Source: Hymenoscyphus infarciens (taxonomy: Eukaryota; Ascomycota; Leotiomycetes; Helotiales; Helotiaceae). Taken from it: a stretch of DNA of 64,000 nucleotides. The notes under the pieces are model-generated. The model was not told the DNA's origin, searched no databases, and saw only the letters and a list, made by a program, of their open reading frames with translations. A program made the position numbers and the translations under genes. The stretch covers positions 1 to 64,000 of the forward strand of contig LLCB01000223.1 in NCBI GenBank assembly GCA_001414345.1. The letters are read 5' to 3'. Each line of letters opens with the position of its first letter. Position 1 is the first letter of the stretch. Of this stretch, positions 1 through 10,488 are shown piece after piece.

Positions 1-292
1 AGTAATAAGTCTATTAGTCTATTATTTAGTACTAAGTATACTTATTTAATACTTCTTCTTTTATAATTTATCTATTTACTTAGAAAGTAATAAGTTTAGT
101 TACTTTCTAAGTATTAAGTTTATAAATCTATTATTTAGTACTAAGTCTACTTCTAAGTATAAGTGTTAAATAAGGTGATTTAAAGTGATTTAAGCATAGA
201 TTTTAAATAATTTATTATATATAGTTGCGATTATATAGAGTATATAGGACTAGCACCGCCTACTAAAAAGGACTGCTACTGCTACTAGTTTA

Positions 293-400
293 GAACTAAC
301 ACCTTTCCCCTTAGAATAAGTATGCCGGGGTATTTTAGTATATAAATAGCCTACGTAGTGCTACGTAGAAAGAGCATTCTAAGGGTAAAAGTGTTAGTTC
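293..400. mobile_element. Stowaway-like MITE (108 bp)
   Basis: The ends are inverted repeats: GAACTAACACCTTTCCCC on the left, and the complement of GGGTAAAAGTGTTAGTTC on the right. The repeat runs about 25 bp. The element is flanked by TA on both sides (291-292 and 401-402), as expected for Tc1/mariner-type MITEs. It has no coding capacity. The TA duplication is weak evidence in such AT-rich DNA, so the superfamily is tentative. Confidence 0.6.
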
Positions 401-1164
401 TAAGAGCTAGTAGAAAGTGGTAGGTAGTGGGACAGGGTTAGTAGTAGAGTGAAAAGCTTTCGTAAAAATCGAGAGGCGCCTCCGGCGTCTCCTAGCTATA
501 TAATACTTTAGATTTTCTATTCTTCGTAAATTACGAGGGTCTACTCTTTAGCATCTAGTATTAATAATAGGGCTTTTAAATATAATTTATATATATACTA
601 TTAAAGTGTTTAGAGAGAGTAATTATTAGCGGGGTAGCTATGCTAGGCTCGAAATATATAATACTTTCTAAATCGCTCTTAGACAATACTATAATATCGC
701 TTTTACTAGAACTTTTTTTAATATATCTACTTATTAGAGCCTAAATATACTCTCTACGTAGTTTAAAGTAATAAGATAGACGTAGAGGGTTCCTATACTC
801 CTAGGGAGTATAAGAGTAGGCTAGGACTTTTTGATAGAGGAGAGTGGTCTTAGCATTTCTTAGCACCTTTTTATATAAATATATAGATATATTACTTAGT
901 ATTACGTTTACGTAGGCAATTTACGAGCGATTTAGATGATTTTAAGTATAAAAGATGCCTCGGAGAGCGCTTTATTAATATATATAAAAAAATAATTTAT
1001 TAGAGCTAGAGCTAGTGTTAGATAGAAGGCGGAGGGTAGGCGTGGTTTTAGGTATACTAGAATTTGAGATAGAGTTAGAGGCTAGGCCCGATTCGGTTTA
1101 GCTGCTCTTACTAGCGCGGGTTACTCGAGGACTGATACTTTTACGCTCTAAAGGCTCTATTCTG

Positions 1165-1650
1165 TCCTAACGCTAGCATAGTACCCTTGCTAGCGTAGAA
1201 AATTAGCGAAATTTCAACATTTTCACTCTTATTAGAAAACAATCGCTACCGCCTTCCTAAAAAGGCTTAGCTTTATATATAAAATCAGATATAAATAATA
1301 AATAAAGCTTATAATAATAATAAAAGCTTATAATAATAACAAAAGCTTATAATAATAATAAAAGCTTATAATAATAATAAAAGCTTATAATAATAAATTA
1401 ATAAACTAGTTACTATTATATAAAGTACTTAAAAAGCTTAAATCTAAGAAGAGCCTAATTAGGCTAACGCTTTCTCTTTACCTTCTATTTATACTAGGTA
1501 CTAGTATACTCTTATACTAATTTTTATAAAACGTTATACTAAGGTCTATAGTAATCTGTTTATTAACTTCTACTTATTACTCTACGTTCTCTAGCTTCTA
1601 ACTTAATAGGATCCGACTTAACTAATAAGATAAAATAGCTCGAATTTACT
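1165..1650 (+). repeat. Direct repeat copy 1 (partner at 2030-2520)
   Basis: About 490 bp that recurs in the same orientation at 2030-2520. Shared landmarks in order are AATTAGCGAAATTTCAACAT, an AATCGCTAC..CCTTCCTAAAAAGG block, AAGCTTATAATAATAA, AAAAGCTTAAATCTAAG and ACTTTCTCTTTA. Copy 1 has an expanded 19-bp tandem array that copy 2 lacks. The pair could be LTRs of a short element or two fragments of one family. No target duplication was found. Confidence 0.6.
1303..1399. repeat. Tandem repeat, 19-bp unit x5
   Basis: AAGCTT recurs at 1305, 1324, 1343, 1362 and 1381, an exact 19-bp period, with AATAATAATAA-type spacers. Copy 2 of the surrounding repeat, near 2219, has only one unit, so the array expanded in this copy alone. 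Confidence 0.9.
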
Positions 1651-1660
1651 CTTATATATA

Positions 1661-1772
1661 CTTCGTTCTAGGCGAAACTATTACTATAGATTTTATAGGC
1701 TACTAGAGGTTTCTACTAATTTTCATAGAAGGTTATTTCGCTTCTACTATAATAGTTTCGCCTAGGACGAAG
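1661..1772. mobile_element. Short foldback MITE (112 bp)
   Basis: CTTCGTTCTAGGCGAAACTA at the left end is mirrored by TAGTTTCGCCTAGGACGAAG at the right end, giving inverted repeats of about 25-27 bp. TA flanks both sides (1659-1660 and 1773-1774). It is non-coding. The ends keep several CpG sites, so they stand out from the surrounding sequence. Confidence 0.65.
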
Positions 1773-2029
1773 TAAATAGAATATACTTACTCCTAGTAGG
1801 TAGATATAGAAGGGTGTCTCTCTTACTAGAGAGTCTAGAGAGCTAGCCTCTTAGAGAAAAGAGTAAAATGCTTCTAGTAGAGTGAATAGAAGAATAAGAG
1901 AGCGAGTTACGTAGTAGCGCTCTTAGTATACTAGAGACCTCTACTAGCGTTAAGACAGAATAGCGTAATCTTCTATAAGAGGTGTATAAAATTTACTTAG
2001 GTAATATACTAAAGTAGCGCTCTAATAGG

Positions 2030-2520
2030 AAAACACTATTCTATAACTAACGCTAGTATAGGTACTATGCTAGTATATAAAATTAGCGAAATTTCAACAT
2101 ATTTACTCTTACTAGAAAATAATCGCTACTACCTTCCTAAAAAGGACTAGTCCTACCTAAAAAGGTGAATTTATACTAAGAGGCTATAGATACGTAAAAT
2201 CAGTTAAAAAGAGTAAATAAAGCTTATAATAATAATAAATTAATAAACTACGTACGATTAAATAAAGCGTCTAAAAAGTTAATTTAAAGCTTAAAAAGCT
2301 TAAATCTAAGGACTTTTCTTAATCGTATACTAATTACCTAATTAGGCTAGTACTTTCTCTTTACACCGCTCTTTCCTAGTCTACTCTTCTACTACTCTTT
2401 ATAAAAGGTTATACTAAAGTCTCTAGTAATCTACTTATTAACTTCCGTCTATACCTCTACCTTTTCTAGTATCTAATTTAACTATATTCTATTAACTAGT
2501 ATACTATAATTTATATTATT
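2030..2520 (+). repeat. Direct repeat copy 2 (partner at 1165-1650)
   Basis: Second copy of the ~490-bp repeat described at 1165-1650, with a single AAGCTTATAATAATAA unit. The segment between the copies (1780-2000) has a relative at 12380-12830: TAGATATAGAAG..TATCTC, GAAAGCTAGC and ACAGAATAGCG motifs occur in both. This suggests one old repeat family borders block A on both sides. Confidence 0.55.
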
Positions 2521-3023
2521 AGAAGTAGTAGTAGAATTAAAGGCGTTAATTTAAGAGGTTATATTAATATTAAAACCTAACTAATTAAAGCTATTACTAC
2601 CTTCTCTAGTAGTAGTAGAAGTATATACTTACTAGTTTCTATATATAATAAGTGTATTAAATTCTATAGTAATCTCTTATTACTTTTCTATAATCTAATT
2701 CTCTAGCTTCTTATACTTAATTATATTCTAAAACTTCCTAAACTCGCTAATACTCTTTAATAGTAAAAGCTTAGTCTATACCTCTAGTATCTCTTACTTT
2801 TAGTAAAAGTCTTCGATTATATACTTTTTATTCTTAATCTAAAAGACTACTTCCTCTATCTCTTATTTACTATTTTAGTATATATATATTCAAGAGTTTT
2901 TAGACGTAATATACTCTTTAGAAAGATTAGTAGAGTAAGTATAATAGAGACGTTAGAATATTATATATCTCTTTATACTTTAGAAGGTATTTAAATACTT
3001 ATACTAATTAAGATTAAGATATT

Positions 3024-4691
3024 CAGTGTTTTAGGTTTCCTCGCCTAATCTGTTATTCTATCCTTCCTTAACGATCCTTCTCCTTCCTGCCTCTATTTTG
3101 AGGCTATCCCGCCTGATCCTATTCTAATATATCACTTCTCCTAGCTACTTCGATTCTATTCCGAAATTTGTTCCGCCTATCCTTTCCTATCCGAGGTATC
3201 GGGGTAGCCTTTCTCAGTCTATAGAGGAGGCTAGGCAGAGTATATGCCAGCCTTAAATATACTATCCCTCTCTCTGAATAAAATGTAGAGTGTATAGACA
3301 TTTAGTATAGCATAGCAGCCGTGCGCTTACATTTTATTTAGAGAGAGAGAGATAGTATTATTTGTAGTATTCAGTATAGTCGATAGTATTTAGAATATTA
3401 TACTACTACGATATATTATTGGAAACCCACTTTAATACGTACTATTTATACTATTTAAATGCTACGATATCTAATAATATTATCCTTTATATTATTAGTA
3501 TTTTAATCGATATTATAATAATATCATAGTATTACTAAGCTATAATATTTAAGCTTTTTACCTCGGATTTTACTCTACTTCTTTTTAGCCTTTTATTTTA
3601 GCTTTATATAGTATAATATATAATATAAAAAATATATAGCTAAATAGCTAGAATTATAGATCTATTTAAATAGAGTATTTTAAAAAAAGAATTATATAAA
3701 TAGCTCTTAAATTAACCTAAATATTATAAGGTTAAAAAGGTGGCCTATGCGAGATAAAAAAATCTCTTAATACTAAGTACTAATTCGACGACAATAACGT
3801 TAGATTACTAGCTAGAATATAATAAACTAGTATATTAAATTCTACTAAGTTTTACTCTTTAATTATAGACAAATATTAACTAAATCGATAAATAAAAAAT
3901 TATTTTTTTAGTCTAATAAGTAAGTGATAAAAGAGTATATAGAAAAAGTATAAATAGCCTTATTTTGAGAAAAAGTGGGTTTTAGCGCTTACGAGTTATT
4001 AAAAGATATACTATATAATATCACGATATTACGATCGTATTATAGCGTATTTGGATACGTACTACTAGAATATCATAATAATATATTAATCTAAAATACT
4101 ATAGTATTTTATTACGATAATACTATCGACTACACTAGTGGTGTTATTAGTGGATTTGGTGCTACCTAAGAAAAGCATATAATATTAGTCTCTAATTAGT
4201 ACCTAAAAACAGGGGTTTTACTATAGTAAATCAAGTACCTGGTGGAGCACTTAATTTAGTGCCGTTTACTCTCGTAAGCCCTCGTATTTAAGCCTTAACT
4301 AGTTTCTAATATAATAGAGGCAACTTAGTACCTTTAAGCGTGGATTATTATAAACCGAAAGTTATAAGAGAAGTAGAGATTTGATAATATTATTGTTTTT
4401 AATACTTCTTAAATTAGTCTATAATATTAGTACTTTTTATTGCTTTTTGCTTATTTTAATATTTTTTACTTATATACTTCCTATTCTATCCTATTCTCTC
4501 TAGTATCTCTTCTTACCTAGCCCTCTCTTTTAGTCTTTCTTACCTCTTCTATCTAAATTTAGTATCTCTCCTACCTAATTCAGTCTAGCCTATAAGTGAA
4601 ATTAGCCTATTCTCTCCTTTCCTAATAGAGAGGGGTAGCCTATCCTCTCCGGAGTACTAGGCTAACTAAGGCGGGGAAAGCTAAAACACTG
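3024..4691. mobile_element. hAT-like non-autonomous element (1,668 bp)
   Basis: It begins CAGTGTTTTAGGTTTCCTCG and ends with the inverted partner CGGGGAAAGCTAAAACACTG. It is flanked by perfect 8-bp duplications AAGATATT at 3016-3023 and 4692-4699. A CAGTG terminus plus an 8-bp target duplication is typical of the hAT superfamily. No transposase frame can be read. A second element (3372-4137) is inserted inside, leaving roughly 0.9 kb of its own sequence. Parts near 3050-3250 and 4600-4680 retain GC, so RIP is incomplete here. Confidence 0.85.
3372..4137. mobile_element. Nested hAT-like element (766 bp)
   Basis: The left end CAGTATAGTCGATAGTATT pairs with the right end AATACTATCGACTACACTA. 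The flanking octamers are GTAGTATT (3364-3371) and GTGGTGTT (4138-4145), which differ only by two G-to-A changes as RIP would make. It is therefore a hAT-type insertion into the larger hAT-like element. A further inverted pair inside (AAACCCACTTT near 3423, AAAGTGGGTTT near 3978) may mark a third layer. Confidence 0.75.
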
Positions 4692-4932
4692 AAGATATTA
4701 GTATTAAAGAGATTAAGTAATTCTAAGCTTAGAGAAAAGAACGAATTATTTAAGTATATATTAATATAGTAACTTCTATATATAAAAGCTCTTATAATTA
4801 TATTCGCTATTAGCTTTAAGAGTATAGCTCTTATATACTAATTATTAACCTTTTATAAGTAATCCTTTAAAGGCTTTATAATATACCTTCTCTACGTCTA
4901 TAAAATTACTTATTAAGATATTCTAAGCTAAT

Positions 4933-5256
4933 TATAACAGTTTATACTTAAGGAGTACTCGGTCTACTAACCTTCGTATAATACGAAAGTAGCTTATAAA
5001 GTAGCCTTATATAAAAGTAGCTTATATATAACCTTATATAGACCTCTAGGAAAGAGATTCTAATAACTAGTAATTATGTTTAGACTTCTCTATAAAGTAA
5101 GAAGGTTATTATTCTATAACTAGTAATTATATATATTTTATATATAGCTCTTATAAGAACCTCTCTCTTATATATAGATAGACTTCCTTCCTTAGTTAAT
5201 TCTTCTTATAATAAGAATACCTTATCTATTAATCTCTTTATATTTAGCTTATAATA
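4933..5256 (+). repeat. Gypsy 5' LTR (324 bp)
   Basis: Matches 10160-10483 over its full length, with differences that are mostly C/T and G/A transitions. The left border is set by TATAACAG directly after the CTAAT target duplication. Confidence 0.9.
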
Positions 5257-6699
5257 TTAGAATTAACTTCTCTTCTTATATTTACTTATAAGTATATTAA
5301 AATAAACTATATATAATAGATTCTATAAACTCCTTATATATATAGTATAAGTATAAAAATCCTTTATAGTTAGAATATATAGTCTTATATAGAAATATAT
5401 AGTTTTATATAATAGTTTAAAGTATATAGTAGATAACTATAAAATACGAAATAGAAGATATAAGTAGAATAGAAGAATAAGAGCTTCTAATATAGCTAAT
5501 AGAGATGTTTATCTAATAATAGTAAGAGATATAAGCCTTTTCTAAGAGTTAAAACTAATCTTTAGTAAACCTCTTATTATAATAAGATAAAGCTCTTATA
5601 AGGCTTAAAGGAAGAATCTTCTTATTTAAAGGAAATTAACCTACGTCTATTTTAATACTACTCTTAGTCTTTATACTAATAATAGTTATAAATAATAGTT
5701 AAAAGCTAAAACATAGTCTTATATACTTAGAGAGATATAATAGAAGTATACCTAGCCTCTTTTTCTAGTTTAAAAGATCTTTAAAAGTAAAGCTAGAAAT
5801 AGATAGTCTTACTATTAGATAAGAAAAAGAGAAAGTCTAGTATACTTTTAGAAGACTTTTAAGTAATATAGTTATAAGAATCTTCTTTTAGATTAAGTAT
5901 ACTTACTAGTAAAATAAACTTATAGTTATAGACTTTATAAAGTAGCTTAGTATAGCTTTCTAAGACCCTTATCTATAATAAAAGGCACTTAGCTAACTTA
6001 ACTAAGAAAGATAAGGTAAGTAGATCTTTAGTGAATTCTTAAGTAAGTTTAACTAATTAATCTTAGAAGCTACTAGTTAGAGATATGATAATATAATTAA
6101 AAAGGGCTATCTAAAAGCTACTATTAATATAAAGCTAATAATTACTACTATTAGTATTAAAGAATATAATATTTATAATAGATATTATAAATAGCTATAA
6201 ATAATTAGTAACTAGTTAAACGAAATTGCTAAACTTATAGTTTAGTAAATAAAGAAACTATAAGCCTTTTCTATAGCTATATATAAAGTAAAAGATAGCT
6301 TTTTAGCTAATACTATAGATTAGTAACTAATAGTAGTAGTCTCCTCTACTTAAATAAAAGAACTATAATAGAGTACTTTAGAAGTTCTTATTAAAAGAAG
6401 AAGCTTAGGCTTTTACTTAAGATATAGATAAGATAGATATAAAGTCTAAGAATATAATATAAAGATGAAATAGTTAAAGAAGGACCTTAAGTAGATAAAG
6501 AAAGTCTAAGTAGCTCTTATTTAGAAGGAAAGTAATAATATTAAAGAAAAGAATATAAAAGGAAAAGAAAGGATAATTAAAGAAGTCTTAGATAATAACT
6601 CTAATAAGTTAGAAAATAAGTAGCTTTTAGTAAAAGATACTATTAAAAGTAAAAGAAGGTTTTAAAGAAAGTAAAAGAAGAATAGATTAAGTTTTAAGA

Positions 6700-9600
6700 G
6701 AAGTTAATAAATAGTTCTCTATTTTTAGTTTCTATATTAGTTAATAAAGAATATTTTATAAAGACTCTTCTTAACTTTAGATATTTATCTTATAGACTTA
6801 TTAGCTCTTTCTTTACTACTTAGAATAACCTTTAGTATATTTCTATCTCCTCTTAAGAACTCTTTAGTTTTAATATTCTCTTAGATAATATAGTAATAAA
6901 AGTTACTATTATCTCTTTAAATATTAATAGGTATAAGAAATCCTAGTCTTTCTTTTATATTATCTCTTATTTAGAATTATATAATATAATTCTAAGACTC
7001 TCTTAGATAATAAAGTAGAATATTTAAATTAATAGTTCTACTTTTAAATACTTTATTTTATTAATAAATATACTAGTTAAGAACTAAGCTAATATTTTAG
7101 AAGTAGGCTATACTAAGCCTATTATTAAATATTTACCTATTTCTATTAGAGCCTTCTAAATAATAATAAATAAGTCTTAGTAGTTAACTATTTAAATATT
7201 CTTAGCTAGCTTATAAGATATTACTAAGGCTCTTAAAAAGATAAAGAAGATGAAAATAGACTCTTAAACAAAGCTACTACTATAGTTCTAGAATTGCTTT
7301 AGAGCTTTTAGTCTAAAAGATTTAAATAAAGTACTATCTTTATAAAGTAAAGATATTAATTATAAAATTAAGCTTATAAAAGAAGATAGAAAAGAAGTAA
7401 TAGTCTCTTAAGAGCTACTCTATAATATATCTTATAATAAACTCTTTATCTTTTAAAGAATACTTACTAAGTATATAAATAAAAGCTAGATTTAAGTTAG
7501 TAACTTTCTAACTACTATCTTAGTACTCTTTATATAAAAACCAGGAGATAGCCTCTAATTTTATATTAATTACTATAATTTAAATAAAGTTATATAAAAG
7601 GATTAGTATCTACTCTCTCTAATTCATAAAACTCTATAATAAGTAGATAAAGTAACCTAGTATATAAAGCTTAATATAAGCTAAGCTTTCTATTAACTTT
7701 AAATTATAAAAGAAGATAAATAGAAGATAGCCTTCTAGATAAGATATAGACTATATAAAATATATTAACTAGGTATTATAAGAATACCTAGATAATTTCT
7801 ACTCTACTTATATTAATAATATTCTAATCTTTATAAATAGATCTCTTAAAAAATATAAGAACTAGGTTAAGCTAGTTCTTTAAAAGCTTAAAGAAGTAGA
7901 CCTCGTTCTTAATATTAATAAGTATAAGTTTTTAGTTACTTAAATAAAGTATCTAGAGTTTATCTTAGATATTAACTTAGATATAGAAATAGATCTAGAA
8001 AAGGTAAAAGCTATCTTTAACTAAGAAGTACTAATAAACGTAAAAGCTATATAAAGCTTTCTTAGTTTTATAAACTTTTACTAAACCTTTATTAAAGACT
8101 ATTCTAATATTATAAGACCTTTTATAGAACTAACTTATAAGAAATAAGCGTTTATATAAATAGATAAGTACTAGAAAGTCTTTAAGTAGTTAAAACATAT
8201 ATTTACTACTATTTTAGCTCTTATATAATTTAATTAAGAAAAGTAAATAAGTATAGAAATAGACTCTTCTAGCTAGTATATTAGTAGAGTACTTATATAA
8301 TATAATAATAATAGACTCTTATAACCTTATACCTTCTTTTTAAAGAAGAACTTACTAGCTAAGTATAACTATAAGATCTATAATAAGGAAATATTAGTAA
8401 TTATATAATATTTAGAAGTATAGAATCCTAAGTTATAAAGTATAGAGAGTTTTAAGATCTAGATAAACTATAAGAACCTTAAATACTTTATATTAGTTTA
8501 GAAGCTTACTAAATAATAAATATAATAGTCTCTAGTTCTTTTAAAGTATAATTTTAAGATTATATAGATTAAAAGGAAATATAATATTTAAGTAAATACT
8601 CTCTCTTAATAAAAGTAAGATATATTAAATAATATCTTAAATAAATAAATTAATTATTAAATAAAACAACTTCTTAAAACTATAAATAAGAAAGAATAGC
8701 TTTTAGAGATTATAAAAGTAAACTATATATAGATATAAGAAGCGTCTCTAAAAAGAACGCTTTAAGAACTTTAGATAATAGCTAAGAAAGTAGATACTAA
8801 CCTCTAATTAATAAAAGAGGCTATTTAATAAGATAGAAGAATATTCTTTACTAGTTTAAAGCTTAAAAAATTAATATTAGAATATATACTTATAAACAAA
8901 GGAAAGTTAATATCTTAGAACTATTTATAGGTTTCTAATAATAAGGAATTATATATAAGAATAATTTAAGCTATATATAATTTAAAACTCTATAGCTACC
9001 TTAGATAAGATAATATAGCTTAGATTCTTATATAGTAATACTTCTAGCTTTAAATATTATAAGATATTTAAAGATTTATTAGAAATTATAATACTTATAA
9101 AAGAAATAAAGCTTAGAAAGACGTTTAATAAGGATTCTTAAAGCTACTACTAGTCTTAAACTAGAGCTAGAGTAAGATATTAATAGACTTTATAGTTAAA
9201 CTTCTAGAAAATAATAAATATATAAATATAGTTATAATTATAAATAAGCTAGGAAAAGAAACGATTTATAATAGCTTTAAAGATATTATAGCTAAAACAG
9301 TTACTAAATAGTTTATTTAAACCTTCTACTAAAAGTATTATCTACTAAAAGTAATAGTATTTAATAGAGGAACGTAATTTATTAGCTACTTATAGATAAG
9401 AGTATACTCTCTTTATAACCTATTTATATATATTTATAGATTATACTTAAGATAACTAAGAAGAACTACTACTATTTACTAAACTAGTAATTAATAACTA
9501 AATAGTAGTAGCTATAAAAGTAAGCCTATTCTTTCTTAAATATAGATATTATACTAAGCCTCTAGATATCTAGTATAAGCTCTTTAATAAAGTAATACCT

Positions 9601-10115
9601 CTATTACTAATCTAGAAAGCTAATATAATTATATAAAAGTTAAAAGAAGTTTAAGAATAGGCATAGTTAGCTATAGCTATAGTATAATAAGTAGTAGAAG
9701 ATATTATAAACTAGAAAAGATAATAAGTACTAAGTTTTAATATTAGAGATAAAGTCTAGCTAAGCTTAAAGAATATTTAGATAATAAGGTAATTAAAGAA
9801 GTTAGATATAAAGTAAGCTAAGTATATAGTACTTAAAGTAATTAGTACTTATAGTTATTACTTAGATATATCTTCTAGAATCTATAATATCTTCTATTTC
9901 TAGCTTCTTAGGCTAGCTTTAAATAACCTATTATTAAGCTAAGTTTAAGATAATAGTTAGCTAAGACTTATAATTCTTAAAGATAACTAAGAGTATATAA
10001 TAGAGACAATTCTAGATAAAAAGATAATAAGAAAAGAATAAAAGAAGAAACTACTTATAAAGTAGAAAAGATACGTATAACTAACCTAAGAACTATAAGA
10101 CGCTTTTAAAGATAT
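6700..10115 (+). pseudogene. RIP-inactivated Gypsy pol region
   Basis: Protease-like text at about 6718-6850 (LFLVSILVN..YFIKTLLNF). Reverse transcriptase lies at about 7530-7850. The catalytic box reads YINNILIF at 7811-7834, where the family has two aspartates at the NN positions; GAT-to-AAT is the expected G-to-A RIP change. RNase H follows at about 8100-8600, integrase at about 8840-9560, and a chromodomain-like EYIIETILDKK at about 9975-10110. Stops are frequent and mostly TAA/TAG at former Gln or Trp codons. Domain edges are rough. Confidence 0.85.
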
Positions 10116-10159
10116 AAAGGCTTATAGCCTCTAAAAGGAAACCTAGAGAAGAGAGGTAA

Positions 10160-10483
10160 TATAATAGTTTATATCTAAGGAGTACTTAGTCTACTAACCT
10201 TTATATAATATAAAAGTAGTCTATAAAGTAGCCTTATATAAAAGTAGCCTATATATAACCTTATATAAACCTCTAAGAAAGAGGTTCTAATAACTAGTAA
10301 TTACGTTTAGACTTCTCTATAAAGTAAGAAGGTTATTATTCTATAACTAGTAATTATATATATTATATATATAGCCTTTATAAGAACCTCTCTCTTATAT
10401 ATAAATAGACTTCCTTTCTTAGTTAATTCTTCTTATAATAAGAATACCTTATCTATTAACTACTTTATATTTAGCTCGTAATA
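10160..10483 (+). repeat. Gypsy 3' LTR (324 bp)
   Basis: Partner of 4933-5256. The purine tract AGAGAAGAGAGG at about 10145-10156 precedes it, and CTAAT (10484-10488) follows. Confidence 0.9.
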
Positions 10484-10488
10484 CTAAT

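Larger units (their letters stand above)
4933..10483 (+). mobile_element. Complete but dead Gypsy LTR retrotransposon (5,551 bp)
   Basis: Two LTRs of equal length (324 bp) are flanked by 5-bp duplications CTAAT at 4928-4932 and 10484-10488. LTRs start TATAACAG/TATAATAG (TGTAACAG before RIP) and end ATAATA/GTAATA. A polypurine tract, AGAGAAGAGAGG, ends just before the 3' LTR. The internal + strand shows, in order, a degenerate protease, reverse transcriptase, RNase H, integrase and chromodomain-like tail, which is the Gypsy order. Every frame carries many RIP stops, so it cannot move. Confidence 0.93.

Noticed and set aside
3119..3301. 60-residue frame on the minus strand
   Set aside because: Lies inside the non-coding hAT-like element; no start context or family features.
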